A stretch of 64,000 nt of DNA from contig OX578281.1 in assembly GCA_951217055.1 (NCBI GenBank), positions 8,648,447-8,712,446 of the forward strand, in the 5' to 3' direction. Each line of letters begins with the position of its first letter. Position 1 is the first letter of the stretch. The notes under the pieces were generated by a model. The model worked only from the letters and a program-made list of their open reading frames with translations, was not told the DNA's origin and made no database searches. Below, one piece after another: positions 1 to 11,711 of this stretch. Origin of the DNA: Gerris lacustris (Eukaryota; Arthropoda; Insecta; Hemiptera; Gerridae). The translations under genes were made by a program, and so were the position numbers.

Positions 1-973
1 TCTTAGCCTGCATTTTATATAGAAAAATATTAATTTTATTCAAATTTCTAACCGATTCTAAAGGGCTAAGAAGGTAACGAAACGTTTACGACGCTCAGGG
101 GTAATAAATTAGGAACTGGATTAAAAAAATAAATAAAATAATTTACTGTCCTTTCCATGGCGACTTCCTGACGTTAGAGTTGTTCGAAAAACTACAAAAT
201 ATAAAATAAAACATGAACCGTCTCACACTTATGGAATCTTTAAAATTGGAAACATTTCTTCAGGTAAACTGGCCATTTTAAAACACCGACGGCATCCGAA
301 TACACGAAATTCCAGGACACGGCACTCAGGACATTCTACTTCGAAATACATGAAGCGATAACGTGATAACACAACACGGACACGACTCGACCGGGCCGCG
401 AACCCAGTTAGAAGTGAACTGAAAATCTATCTTAACAACCTCGTATCACGCTTCATAGTTGTTAATAATGCCCAAAACAACAATGATTAGGCACCGCCCC
501 CTTTCCCTCGACAACTGATTAGAATGTAGGCATCTACTGCTATCTGTCGAGCAATTGCCAAGTTGTTATGGAATTTCTTTGAAGAGCGCAGCACTCGTCT
601 CTCGAAAATACGTTTTCTCCTCATTAAATATAGTAAATCTTATAGAATATAATAAATAAAAACACATAATAATTATTCACTTTCAATAAATCACTTTTGA
701 ATAATGTATAAATGATTACTTCGTAAATTCTTATAACTTTTTAGTAAAATTTGTTCCCCCCTTCAGCTGATGGTGGCAGCCTGTATGTAACCCCGTATGT
801 CAATGTTCCCTTCCGTCTTCCACGCAGGTTATAGTTATAATATGGATATTTTGAAAAAATATTAATTTGACGTTCAGCTATTTTTCTGTGAGGAATCCAT
901 ACCGATTTCATTTTCATTTTTTTGTAAACGTTAAAAAATAGGTTATCTCATTTAGGTCTTGTAATATTTCAAA
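1..973. other. 5' flank of ClpP, no gene seen
   Basis: AT-rich sequence with no open frame I can assign. An in-frame TAA at 962-964, four codons before the ClpP ATG, fixes the reading frame boundary. I see no TATA box or other core promoter motif that I would defend. Confidence 0.5.
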
Positions 974-1266
974 ATGTTTTCTCAAATAATGTCAACTTGT
1001 TTCAAAGTGAGGACTTTAGTTCCCGGTGGAAATCTTGCTAAGAAAATACATAGTTCGTGTAAACATAACAGTCCACTTATACCTATAGTAATCGAGCAGA
1101 CAGGCCGAGGAGAACGGTCTTACGACATTTACTCGAGACTGCTAAAGGAAAGAATTATATGTTTAATGGGTCCTATTTCGGACGAAGTAGCTGCTTTAGT
1201 AGTGGCACAACTTCTCTTCCTGCAGAGTGAAAACAGCAAGAAACCAATTCACATGTACATTAATAG
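974..1266 (+). CDS. ClpP: ClpP exon 1
   Basis: Encodes residues 1-97 plus two bases of Ser98. It holds the presequence and the segment [20 protein letters not shown]. The donor is AATAG|GTAAAT; reading through it gives a stop after one codon. Confidence 0.95.
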
Positions 1267-4200
1267 GTAAATGTTCTTACAGTGGTTATTTTATATTTCA
1301 TTAGTTCTATTGACACATAAAACTTCTTGCTTTATGGCATGCTATAACATACCTCCAAAACCTTAGAATGCCGCTTTCTAAGTGAGAGCTAATTTACAAA
1401 ATCAAGAGGCTATAATTACATTTATAGTTATTTAAACCTTTTGGCAAGCCTAGGTTCTCCACAGCCTGATACCTCACAGTGTTAGTTAGTTATAGGCTAT
1501 AATATTTCTTATTTTTTTGGCTTAGCATAGCCGATTCTGTTTACAGAATATTATTTACTACGTTTCCATGATTTTTAAATACGGATTGAATCCAGATTTG
1601 GGATTTAACAAGTTAGGTGTTTCCATGAGTTGTACTGAATCCGTATTCAATACATCAGTCGTAATAATAAATCATTTTGTAACCTTCACCTTTTATAACC
1701 AGGTTTTTTATTTTAAAAAAATATGTGGGAGACTCACGCATTAGAAGTGAAACTTAAGTTCTAGAAACAGTTGAATTGATGAATTGCTCTCTTTGCATTT
1801 GTTGACGATATTATTATTTCACGATTAAGAAATGGTTATGTGAAATTTAATTGAAAACTAAAATATTTTCATATCACTTTAGCAAATAATAAAGAAAAAA
1901 CATGATGCAACATTTATATATATTATATTATTGCAATTTATATAATATTACGCTTATATACCAATTCTGTGTACTGAAACATCATTTACCTCCGTGGTGC
2001 AATAGTTAGTACTTATGCCTGCTAAATCAGAGGTCGCTGGATGAATGAACCTATGTGAAAGAAACCTATAAAAAAATCTTTCACTTAGACGAGTCTCGAA
2101 TTACAAACTTGGTTATGACAGATTTGACTAGTTTCTATAGAAACATGCTAGGGGTGCTTACACTCAAGTCAGAATTGAGTTTAGGCGTATCCATGAAACT
2201 CGATCCAGTTATGGTCCTAGAATTTAGTGACTCTATCATCATTTCTGTGTTTCCATGATGTTAAAATGCGGGTTGAATTCAGTTTTTGGATCCAAAGTGT
2301 CCATGGAAACCTAGATTTAATACGGATTAAATACGATACTGATCCCGATACGATTCATTAAATTCTGGGATCTTATCTGGATCGAGTTTCATAGAAACAC
2401 CTGAACTCGATCCTGACATGTTCAGAGCGTGTGTGTGAGCGCACCTAGCGTATTTCTGTAGAAACTGTAGTCAAATCTGTCAAATTACGTAATAAAAAAC
2501 ATGGTTTTAAAAGGTAGGAGGGTTACAAAATTATCTATAACCTTTACCAAAAGTAACCAAGAAAAAGCTGTGATTTCGGGGCATCATAATCCAACCATTT
2601 TGTATGATTTTCAAAGAAATTAAAGATTATTTGTCAAATTAAAAGAAACATAGTGGACCATAAGGAAAATATTATAATTAATTTGATGTTTCTCTTTTCT
2701 TTTTCCGGTTCATTCCTGGCTTAACTCTTGAATCATGAAATAAATCTGCTTCTATAATATAGTTGCAGACTCTCCGCCAACAAACTACTGGCCTGATGAG
2801 TGTTTTGTACGCAGGGTGATTGGGAGAGGGGGGGGGGGGGGGGGGTAGAACCAACAATATTTTAGGAATAGGTTGTAGTGGGTAAAATAAACATTACTCT
2901 GATAATTATAATCTACCGTTTTGGGGATATAATTATTTTTTTTGTTTTTCATGTGTCCAACTGTGTTATTAGAGGATTTTTACATCAACTGCTACCATTA
3001 TGTTCAATGATAGTTGGCTGTCTTTGTTTGCAGTTTTTATAAAATATCCTAAATGATTTGCTGGATGATGTGCCACTGAAAATAAGTGAATAAATAATAT
3101 ATTAAATAAATAAATAAAGGTAATAAATAAGGCAGGTTCAAATCCTTGCCTTAATAATTTGCTTTCCCATTTCCCTAACAGTTCTGGTAGAACTACAGTG
3201 TATGGAGCCATGGAGCCCCTACTAAATGTCGCAAGTTTGTACTATCGATTGTTATAACGATGTGTGACGTCATATATTGATACAGTAGTTACACGACCCT
3301 CAATAACACGACAACCTCAATCACAAGTGCAATTTTCAAATCCCCTTGAGATTGCCATAACACATAATGTTAAATTAACCTCTATAACGTGACTATTATT
3401 ATCCAAACAACCTCAATAACACGGATTTTTTACAATTCACAACGTAACTCAGAACCTCTATAGCAAGTCGTTTTGGGAAGTCAACCTCCATAACGTGACT
3501 CTATACAGGAATGGGTCGACCTTGAACAAGTCTAAACTTGAAAACCCCACTTTCGAACCTTGATAACACGACTGGTAGCCAAAATAACCTTGATGACACG
3601 GCCCTTAACAAAAAGAGCACCTCGATAACAAGACTGTAATCCATTTGAGACACTTCTTATCGAGGTTCTACTGTATATCCAAATAATGCATGATTTACAA
3701 AATTTTACACGTTTAAACAAAAATTTGTTTGATGTTAATTTTGTTTGTCCTAGAATTTTCAATCGCCACTCTTCACCACTTCACGGTGCTCCGCTCATTT
3801 TCTGAAGAAAAACAACCCTCCTGCATGTACACCAGGTAGAGGTTCAAATGGAAGTACAAAAGAGTTTAACAGCCAATATATATCGATATATAAAGTCTCA
3901 AAAGAGGTTGATAGTGTGATAACGTGTTATCAGAAGAGGCCACATATAGTGTTGTTCAGCCATAGTTCTTTACAGTTGACAATAAGGTTCATGTTTCTTC
4001 CATAACCTCTATTCTTAAAATATTAGTTATTCATCCCCTATCACCCTGTAGTAGCAGCTTCTTTTGTTTTCTTTTTGAATTCTTTATCTTAATAATTAGA
4101 TATTTTTATGTACTGTTAATTGCTTTCAATGGCTAACTGTTTTGACGATATGATTTCAGTCCAGGTGGTAGTGTGACAGCAGGGCTTGCTATTTACGACA

Positions 4201-7063
4201 CGATGGAGTATGTTCTACCACCCGTAGCTACGTGGTGTGTTGGACAAGCTGCTAGTATGGGAAGTCTGTTGCTTGCAGCGGGAGCTCCTGGTTCTAGGCA
4301 TTCTCTTCCTAATGCCAGAATAATGCTTCATCAGCCTTCGTCTACCGGTGTGTCCGGTCAGGCCACAGATATTGCTATACATGCTCAGGTAACTGTTTCT
4401 TAAACTCGTACTATTTTTTGAGTAAATTAGTTTGTGCAAAGTTAATTTATAATTTGTGAGTGCAGTAGAACCACAGTAATCCGGACTGTCCTTGGAGTAT
4501 GCAAGCCCTCAACAATAGAAATTATAAAAGCCTCTTTATGTATCTAGGTATGCACTAGAGCAGGGGTCACCAATTAATTTTGTTGAAGGGCCATATTAAA
4601 AAAAAACGGGAACCTTTCGCGGGCCATCAAATTTCAATATACGTGATTTAACATAATATCTCTGAAAATAAAGTTGCACTTATACATCCACAAAAATGAA
4701 GACTAATAAAATCCTGATTTCATCCAAAAAATTTAAAATTAAAAAACTTGGACTGTAATTAGTGCATGATATCTTTATTATTTGAAGTTAATTGTTTCTA
4801 AGCCAGTATCTTTATTTGTTCATGATGAATTTAACCTTCGAAAAAAGCGAACTCGCAGACTTATGTGTAACCAAACGTCGCACACATCTTCACTACCAAT
4901 AATTTCAGTGTCGGGTATGTTTTTTCACATACATGGTATGTGTATTTTATATTTTAACTAAAACTCGAGGTTGTTAGAGTCACTTTTAATATATTTTGAT
5001 TATACAAAGTTCTTAGAGCAATATCTTCTTGGAAATCAATTATTTCCGTTTCCAGGGCAGCTTTATTACATTTGAAAACACTTGCTTCATTGCACTCATC
5101 ATCCGGCTACGAAGTAAAACTACTGTTGAATTATTAATGTAGTTAACTATTGAACAGTTGTAGTTGCACAACGCCTTGACTATTTTGAAGGTAGCAGAGT
5201 GACTCTCAAATTCATTTTTCAAATTCGTAAAAAAATTGGTAAAATTTGTTATGTCAATTTCATCACAAAGTTACTTTAAGTTAAGGAAATGTACCATCGT
5301 CTTGAAAAAATAATTCCAGACTTTTACAGAAAACCATTGATCTTTGACGCCAGGGGACAAGCAAGCTTTTGGTTGCCTTGAAGTTTTAAGTTCAGAGACT
5401 TTATGTGCTTGAATATATCAAACAAAAATGCAATTTTTGCAGTACGTTATTGTTGTTACTAAGGAATTGCAAATGACCTTTGGTAGAAAGATAATACAAT
5501 TAAGTACTCAGGCAAACTGTCTGCTTTCAACTTCAACCTTTCTTCTTTCCTTATAAATGCTCGAATCAAAAAGGGTAGGGGGCGGAATGCAAATGAAAAT
5601 TCATCAGCACATGACCAGGTTAACACAAATTTACTGGAGTCCGAGTTCAATATTCATCTGTCATCGGCTTACTTGTTTTCCACCTGTTCCTCCACCAGCC
5701 TGAGGGCCTGATAAAATTCCATGAATCTTAACAGATGAATTATAAGCACTGTGATGATGATGACATTACTCCTCTTAAGCCTGTTAAATGTTCTCACTCT
5801 GAGGCTGTGGAGGCTATCAACACTTCACTTCAGTGGGGTGGATAGCAACATTTTTAAGGAGTATGAAATTTTTACTTGATTAAGAGACCGCACATTTGAG
5901 TTAAAAATCAGGAAGACCGCAGTTTTGGAAATGGATAGGAATGTACTTTTGTTTGTTCATTCACATACATTATGTCATTACATATCATGTTCATGCTGTA
6001 CATTAATTTGTCATTACAAAATACAGTTCTTATGTATACAATATTTTTAAAAATTGTTTTACGTTATTTTATTAAAATCTCGCATATCCGGATGACCCTG
6101 TGCCTGAATTCATCCGGATTACCAGGGTCCTACTGAAGTTATTTATACAAAAGTGGTCCCTTTAATTTATTTTTAGACTTGAGAAATTATAATTGTAAGG
6201 AACAATTTTTCTTTTTCCTTTGTCTTTAAATTTTTAAATTAATGCTCAGATGGTAGTACGTTCTAGTTTTCAGTTCATAAAAGAAGTATTTAGAAGAGAT
6301 TTATCGAGTTTAGTGTTTAATCATAAGTATTTAATTGTGTTAAAATTAATGTCTGAATACTGAGCGGTCATGTCCCGCCAATTATGGTTGTCTTAAATTC
6401 AACGTTAGTTAATAGAGAGAAAATCAAGTTGATGTTAGTTTGTCACTAATAGGTGACCTCTTTGATTTGAAGTAATATTTGACTAACTAACCTAACAAGT
6501 GACTAACTAACATTAACTTGATTTTCGGTCTACTAACTAATTTTGTACTCAGGATCACGAAAAGCACATTGTCCACCATAATTGGTGGGACCGGGCCGCT
6601 CTCCACCGGTTTGGTTTTTTCAAATGCCCATTGTCAAGCTATGACCTGCAAACAAATTTAGCTGACCATATATTCTTAAAAGGATCCAAAAGATTTACTC
6701 ATAGTCAGACACTTTTTGGATGCTATCTTCTGGACTATTATTTCAATTTTGGTTTTTCTTAAATTAATTTGATCCTTTTAAATTATTTTTGTATAATAAG
6801 TATTAATTTTTTATTATTTTCAGGAAATAGTTGAAGTGAAACGGAGGCTATCAGAACTATATGTGAAGCACACAGGTAAACCTTATCATATAATCGAGCA
6901 GACATTAGAAAGAGATCATTTCTTCACTCCTACCGAAGCTAAAGAATTCGGACTTCTAGACGCAGTGCTCAAACATCCTGTTAAACCAACCGATCCCAAC
7001 CAATTCCAACCACAAACTCCCGTTTCACTTTCAAACGATAAGACCTCCTTCCCTGAAATGTAG
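974..7063 (+). CDS. ClpP: Mitochondrial ATP-dependent Clp protease proteolytic subunit (3 exons)
   Basis: Spliced CDS 974-1266, 4160-4388, 6824-7063, giving 253 aa. ClpP forms the tetradecameric serine-protease barrel of the mitochondrial matrix and degrades proteins unfolded by ClpX. The N-terminal ~35 residues are basic and Ser-rich, as for a mitochondrial presequence. They are followed by the ClpP start [20 protein letters not shown]. The catalytic triad is Ser130 (in GQAASMGS), His155 (in MLHQPS) and Asp205 (in ERDHFF); the spacing matches bacterial and animal ClpP. The Ser-Pro-Gly-Gly turn is created across the first splice junction (AG|T). The C-terminal tail is short and Gln/Pro-rich, like other animal ClpPs. 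The start at 974 is preceded by an in-frame TAA. All introns are GT-AG and all phases agree, so the gene looks intact. Confidence 0.96.
1556..2480. repeat. Dispersed repeat with inverted subcopies
   Basis: Blocks around 1563-1665, 2130-2265 and 2290-2480 share degenerate motifs such as GTTTCCATGA, AATACGGATT and CCTGAACTCGATCCTGAC, some inverted with respect to each other. The right block recurs in the cyclin L intron at about 62165-62345. The family is not identified. Confidence 0.45.
3283..3673. mobile_element. pogo/Tigger-like non-autonomous element, copy 1
   Basis: The right end is CGAGGTTCTACTG, the reverse complement of CAGTAGAACCTCG. The left end has lost part of that repeat (CAGTAG then TTACACGACC). 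TA dinucleotides flank both ends (3281-3282 and 3674-3675). The interior is a run of 'ACCTCNATAACACGAC'-like subrepeats. Related copies lie at 30214 and 62488. No ORF. Confidence 0.65.
4160..4388 (+). CDS. ClpP: ClpP exon 2
   Basis: Residues 98-174. Carries the PGGSVTAG handle, catalytic Ser130 and His155. Acceptor TTTCAG|TCC, donor CTCAG|GTAACT; ends in phase 0. Confidence 0.96.
4463..6135. mobile_element. Tigger-like element with inverted termini, containing a nested hAT remnant
   Basis: The left end CAGTAGAACC...GTAATCCGGA (4463-4485) pairs with the reverse complement of TCCGGATTACC...CCTACTG (about 6113-6135). The element lies in ClpP intron 2. I do not see TA duplications at its ends, so the boundaries are approximate. 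Confidence 0.5.
4561..5660 (-). mobile_element. Decayed hAT transposon (GTF2IRD2/SCAND3-type transposase remnant)
   Basis: The terminus CAGGGGTCACCAA at 4561, followed by GGGCC-rich sequence, is typical of hAT ends. On the minus strand 5103-4954 reads [20 protein letters not shown] followed by [17 protein letters not shown] and a stop. This is the 'ELIDLQ..ALR..Y' region of hAT transposases. Upstream frames are broken. I could not find the other terminus or the 8-bp duplication, so the right limit is a guess. Confidence 0.55.
6364..6735. repeat. GTCCAGGAGATAGCG foldback family, truncated copy A
   Basis: Shares its interior with the copies at 17820, 28679 and 31697 (for example 'ACTAACATTAACTTGATTTT' and 'CCACATATTCTTAAAAGG'-like blocks). 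It keeps only the right terminus, a degenerate TATCTTCTGGAC. It lies in ClpP intron 2, just before exon 3. Confidence 0.65.
6824..7063 (+). CDS. ClpP: ClpP exon 3
   Basis: Residues 175-253 and the TAG stop. It starts [20 protein letters not shown], includes catalytic Asp205 and EAKEFGLLD, and ends in a Pro/Gln-rich tail. Acceptor TTTTCAG|GAA. Confidence 0.95.
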   Translation, partial: EIVEVKRRLSELYVKHTGKPYHIIEQTLERDHFFTPTEAKEFGLLDAVLKHPVKPTDPNQFQPQTPVSLSNDKTSFPEM

Positions 7064-7191
7064 ATAAAGTATCTTTCTAACTTATAAATATTCTCCTTTC
7101 TATTCTACCAAACCAATAATTTCAGTTTGAAGTTATATACAAAAATAATAGTTTATTGTAACATAATAATACAATTGCCTTTTTTTAAAAA

Positions 7192-7197
7192 AATAAA
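7192..7197 (+). promoter_or_regulatory. Likely ClpP polyadenylation signal
   Basis: AATAAA about 130 nt after the ClpP stop, in a very A/T-rich 3' region. Further AATAAA-like hexamers follow to about 7400, so the used site is uncertain. Confidence 0.45.
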
Positions 7198-7698
7198 AAT
7201 TGTTTTTACAAATACTAACAGAAAAACACTTCATTATTATTTCATCACATTATTAATTATTTAACATAAAAAAAAAAGAAATATTTATATAATTAAATAA
7301 AAAGTCTAATAGCCATTGAGAGATGCTCTGCAGTAACTTTTTTTGTTTAACAATTCTTATTATGTTAGTTATATAAATATTTATGAGGAATAAATTGTTG
7401 AAAATTGTACATAGATCTTTTTATAAAATATATATTAATGACTTTGTTTTTGTAAAATTATTATTTGCAATTTTTTTTTTTTTTTTTTTTTTTTAGAATA
7501 TGATAATTTTAATTTTCTGGCGTTGATAAAAATTTGATAGAGACCAGTTTCGATCATTTTAATTTATCATCACCAGTATAAAGAGTTGGTAATTGTGGTT
7601 TATTTATAAGAGAGTAAATTTGACTTTTTAAGTTTTGTTTAGTGTGAGTAAGGTCCGCAAAATCTCAGTTAAAACAACTTTTACTAGAGAAATTTATA

Positions 7699-8272
7699 CT
7701 GGATATTGCATCCAGCCTGAACTCTAGTTATTGATAGTGGTGACACACTTGTACTATGAGTTCTGGATATTGCATCCAGTCTGAACTCTAGTTAAAGATA
7801 ATGGTAACATACTTGCACTATAAGTTCTGGTAATTGCATCCAGTCTGAACTCTAGTTAGTGATAGTGGTGACACACTTGTACTATGAGTTCTGGATATTG
7901 CATCCAGTCTGATCTCTAGTTAAAGATAATGGTAACCTACTTGTACTATGAGTTCTGGTAATTGCATCCAGTCTGAACTCTAGTTAAAGATAATGGTAAC
8001 ATACTTGTACTATGAGTTCTGGTAATTGCATCCAGTCTGAACTCTAGTTAGTGATAGTGGTGACACACTTGTACTATGAGTTCTGGATATTGCATCCAGT
8101 CTGATCTCTAGTTAAAGATAATGGTAACCTACTTGTACTATGAGTTTGGATATTGCATCCAGTCTGATCTCTAGTTAAAGATAATGGTAACCTACTTGTA
8201 CTATGAGTTCTGGTAATTGCATCCAGTCTGAACTCTAGTTAGTGATAGTGGTGACACACGTACTATGAGTTC
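7699..8272. repeat. 64-bp minisatellite, nine units
   Basis: Unit starts fall at 7699, 7763, 7827, 7891, 7955, 8019, 8083, about 8146 and 8210, a period of 64 bp. Units begin CTGGATATTGCATCCAGTCT or CTGGTAATTGCATCCAG. Two sub-variants (GTGATAGTGGTGACACAC and AAGATAATGGTAACCTAC) interleave, suggesting a higher-order arrangement. A lone unit persists at 10243-10300. Confidence 0.9.
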
Positions 8273-8277
8273 TAGAT

Positions 8278-8348
8278 GTAGTATAAATCACTGTATATAT
8301 CAATGTCAATCATACTCTGACAGAAACTATATATATAAATAAAAAAAA
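8278..8348. repeat. Short direct repeat, left copy
   Basis: GTAGTATAAATCACTGTATA and following bases recur at 9340-9410 with few changes. The pair brackets the 8385-9062 element and a gag fragment. Confidence 0.6.
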
Positions 8349-8384
8349 TAAACAGGTCAAGTGTGTGCTAGTCAGCACACAGTG

Positions 8385-9062
8385 AGGGTCCGTAGGCCAC
8401 ACTATATACTGTTTAATTGTTAAGTGTATAAACAGTGTTTTTTTAAAATGCTAAAAAGCTTACTTTGAACCATTCTAAGGGTCTGATATTCTCAAAACAC
8501 ACTCTGATAAAGTATTTTTTTGCCACTGAACCGGACTACAACCATATAAATACATCAAAAAGACCATAATTATAAAAAAACGTATTTTGTCAATAAAAAA
8601 TAAAATAATATTTTTTTCGAAATTTCCAAAAAGTGGTATCTGTACTTTTAGTCTAAGAATGTTCAGGAATTTTTTCAGATTTTTTGCACTTCACATAAGC
8701 GAGATAGAGGGGGGGGGGACACGTTTCACACCCACTTCAAACTTGCCCACGCTCGCCCTATCAAAGTAATGTAGATGTATGTGTGTTGTAATCAGCTCGA
8801 CGTACCCTTTCATATGATACTCCTCACGGTGTCGAAAAAAAATTAAAAAAATTTAACCCTTAAGTTTTTTTACCCTAATTTTTTTGAAAAATATTTTTTT
8901 TAAGTCGCTATATTTTTAAAATATGTGGGCAGGTACAAGACACATACATGCCAAATTTCAAAGTGATCGGACGAAAAGTGTAGCCGTGAGAGCACGTGAG
9001 AGGACGGACGGACAGACACACGCAGGAAAATATAAGGGTCCTTGGTTTTGCCTACGGACCCT
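8385..9062. mobile_element. Element with AGGGTCCGTAGGC termini
   Basis: AGGGTCCGTAGGC at 8385 is matched by GCCTACGGACCCT ending at 9062. The interior holds an arthropod-type segment with 'GGACGGACGGACAGACACAC' near 9001. No coding capacity is seen. This type of repeat is common in insect genomes, but I cannot name the superfamily. Confidence 0.55.
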
Positions 9063-9137
9063 AAAAATTATAAATTTATTAAAAATTACAATTATGATTC
9101 AAACTTAAGTCGTTATCTTATATTGGCGCTGCAAACC

Positions 9138-9340
9138 ATGAAAATGGTTGAAGGTGAACAACCAAGAGAAAATAAAGTGACATTAAATTTCTCATCTTTT
9201 GATCCTGATATCGAAGAGTGGATAATTTACAAACAGAGATTTCAGATCGAACTAAGGATATGGCACATTAACAACTTAGAACAAAAACGACATTTGTTAC
9301 TATCCAAAATTGGTCTTAAGGCATTTAAGATGGAGGAATG
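9138..9340 (+). pseudogene. Gypsy-type retrotransposon gag fragment
   Basis: The open frame from ATG 9138 reads MKMVEGEQPRENKVTLNFSS, then FDPDIEEWIIYKQRF and LEQKRHLLLSKIGLKAF. This is the start of a Ty3/gypsy-like gag (W..Y..R, then LLS.IG). It breaks off where the 9340 direct repeat begins, so no gag core or pol follows. Confidence 0.6.
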
Positions 9341-9410
9341 TAGTATAAATCACTGTGTATATATTAATATTAATCATACATTGACAGAAACTATATGTAT
9401 AAAAAAATAA
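9340..9410. repeat. Short direct repeat, right copy
   Basis: Second copy of the 8278-8348 segment (TAGTATAAATCACTGTGTAT onward). It follows the gag fragment directly. Confidence 0.6.
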
Positions 9411-9474
9411 TATAAATTTATTAAAAATTAAAAAATGTACTAATTCTAGGTGTAACACACACTTATGAGATATA

Positions 9475-10240
9475 CAGGGTGGTCCAAAAGTCTCTCCCCC
9501 CCCCCCCTTCTTAACTTTTGAACGGTTTGAGTTAAATTAATGAAACTTGGGGGATCTCTACCATGCAATGGGAAGTTTGTTTTCATGCAATCACCCGCTA
9601 GGGGCAACCACCCACTTTGCCCCCAGGCCACCCTACTTCAAAATTTCAAATAGAAGTGTATATTTTTGATAGCATATTTGGATTCTACAGTGAAAAATAA
9701 AAAACTTTTACTTGAAACATTTTTTTCTATTTCCAATCATTTTCCCCCTATAGGGGGGCAAAGGTATAAAATGGTAGATTTCAGCGCCTGGGGGCAAAAT
9801 GGTGGTTGCCCCTAGTATGCGAGTGGATGAATACACACCTCCCTTTACATGGTGCAGATCCCCCAAGTTTCGTTACTTTATATCAAACCGTTTAGATTTT
9901 ATAAAGATCTAAGTGTTATTTTTTTTTACTATTTTGGAAGGGATATTTTGCTATCTTTGCCCCCCTGTAGGGGGCAAAATATTAGAAATAGAAAAAAATA
10001 TTTCAAGTAAAAGTTTATTATTTTTTACTGTAGAATCCAAATATGCTATCAAAAATATACACTCCAATTTGAAATTTTGAAGTTGGGTGGCCTGGGGGCA
10101 AAGTGGCTTGTTGCCCCTAGTGGGTGATAGCATGAAAACAAACTTCCCTTTGCATGGTAGAGATCCCCCAAGTTTCATTAATTTATCTTAAACCGTTCAA
10201 AAGTTAAGAGGGGGGGGGGGAAGACTTTTGGACCACCCTG
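9475..10240. mobile_element. Mariner-like long-inverted-repeat element
   Basis: Ends CAGGGTGGTCCAAAAGTC and its complement GACTTTTGGACCACCCTG, with TA on both sides (9473-9474 and 10241-10242). The arms are about 300 bp each and contain C/G homopolymers and 'GGGGGCAAA' blocks. There is no transposase. The sequence just outside (TGTAACACACACTTATGAGA and GATATTGCATCCAGCCTG) belongs to the 64-bp minisatellite, so the element landed inside a unit. Confidence 0.8.
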
Positions 10241-10242
10241 TA

Positions 10243-10300
10243 GATATTGCATCCAGCCTGAACTCAAGTTAATGATAGTGGTAACACAAATACTATGAGT
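10243..10300. repeat. Detached minisatellite unit
   Basis: GATATTGCATCCAGCCTGAA... down to ACTATGAGTT matches the 7699-8272 unit. It marks the right-hand remainder of the array after TE insertions. Confidence 0.75.
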
Positions 10301-10497
10301 TTTAATTTTATTCATTTCTCTTTCAGAAATTCTTGCTACAAGATCATCAAGTGATCTTGTTTTAATTAATTGACCTTAGATTTTTTAAATCATTTTTTTT
10401 TTTGTAATATTGCATTCCCGTTTCATAATAACGTTTTTTAATATTCTCTTACCAGTGATAGGATGAACTCATCTTCTACATATTTTAAACATTGAGG

Positions 10498-10652
10498 CAG
10501 TGGCGTAACTATGGGCCCATAGTTGCGGAACGCATTGCGGGAAGGTCGAGGAGGGGCTTTTTTTTTTTTTTTTGCTCATCAATTTTTTTCTTTGGCGAGG
10601 GCCCCCAAGAGGTTCTTGCGGGGGGGCCCCCAATGGTCTAGCTACGCCACTG
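10498..10652. mobile_element. hAT-like MITE
   Basis: 155 bp with ends CAGTGGCGTAACTA and TAGCTACGCCACTG. The flanking octamers CATTGAGG and CGTTGAGG match at 7 of 8 positions, as expected for an aged hAT duplication. Confidence 0.75.
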
Positions 10653-11057
10653 CGTTGAGGGCAAGAATGTCCCCAAAGTCGTCCACAGGTTGTTTAACCA
10701 TGGGTTATTTTTATTTGTCTAGATATTTATACTATAGTTTTAAGTATCATATCAAATTTACCTATTTGCAATCACATATTACTGAGTTTTTCAATTCTAT
10801 CAGATATAATCGTATATTTGTAGATAAGAAAATAGCTTTGCGGTTGTTTGTTTTACATGGCAAAATTAAAGTTGCCTAATTGCCAGGGCCAGGTTTATAC
10901 AAGTTGTTTGTTCTTCCCATTCTACTATTAGCTACATGGCAAAATTCTAAAAAGCCAATATTACATTTCCCCTGCAAAGCTCTTCTAGCTGATAGAAACA
11001 CATCCTCTCCTCTCTATCTTTTCCCTCATAGTACATAAATAATAACCACAATAACTT

Positions 11058-11637
11058 TTATCTACGATTGATAAGAAATATAAACATTATATCTTTGTTT
11101 AGATGCGTAGAAAGTTATTATTTACGTACTTGTATTCGTTGCGCATGCGCGCGTCTCATAATTCTTAAGTATTCCTTTTCTTTACCACACTAGTGCGGTA
11201 AAGAAGAGGAATTCTTCAGCTTTACGCACGATTAGCAAGTTTGTTTACATTTAACAAAACTAATTTGCTGTTCTTTTATTAAAGTAACTGTTTATATCGA
11301 GTTTTTAGTGAAAAACAATGATTGAATCAAGTGACATTGACGAAAATGTGGAGAATAATACTCCTCCAGAAATAATTAATTAGACAAAAAATACAGCTCA
11401 AGAATTAATGTCATCTTTATCAAGAGAGAGATACGAACTTACATACAGCAACTTTATTTTTTTCTGTATTTATTATTTAAATCTAACAATCGTAGATAAA
11501 GTACGGTACGCAACTCGTGCGAAAACGGCATTTTGCATTGCTCGTGTGGTTTTACCACCCTCGCTGTCGCTCGGGTGCAAACTCCACACTCGCATGCAAA
11601 ATGCTACTTTCCGCACTCGACGCGTAATGTACTATTA
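11058..11637 (+). repeat. Repeat family F, copy 1
   Basis: Starts TTTATCTACGATTG and ends GCGTAATGTACTA. In order: a GC-rich patch (GCGCATGCGCGCGTC), a long hairpin (11168-11216), a leader, an ATG-initiated reading frame ending early here (TAG after EIIN), a TCATCTTTATCAAGAGAGAG segment, an internal inverted copy of the start (CAATCGTAGATAAA, near 11489), and a 130-bp imperfect palindrome (11501-11632). Other copies: 26845, 38478, 47200, 52643 and 53227. Confidence 0.8.
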
Positions 11638-11711
11638 TATCTTCTATGGTGGGTCGTGAAGGGGTGATGGGTGATTAAAAATTACTTCATATTAGTAGTA
11701 TTTTAGTAATT

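Larger units (their letters stand above)
1267..4159 (+). other. ClpP intron 1
   Basis: A 2.9-kb phase-2 intron. It contains a dispersed repeat (1556-2480), a poly-G tract (about 2828-2846) and a pogo-like element (3283-3673). The small open frames inside it are not conserved genes as far as I can tell. Confidence 0.85.

Noticed and set aside
7530..7572. A further hammerhead-like string (minus: CTGGTGA ... GAAACTGGTC) after ClpP
   Set aside because: Core base A6 is G and stem II pairs only about 3 bp. It resembles the others, but I cannot claim a ribozyme fold.
11408..11659. 83-codon open frame as a gene
   Set aside because: Part of repeat family F; the second half is translation of its palindromic tail.
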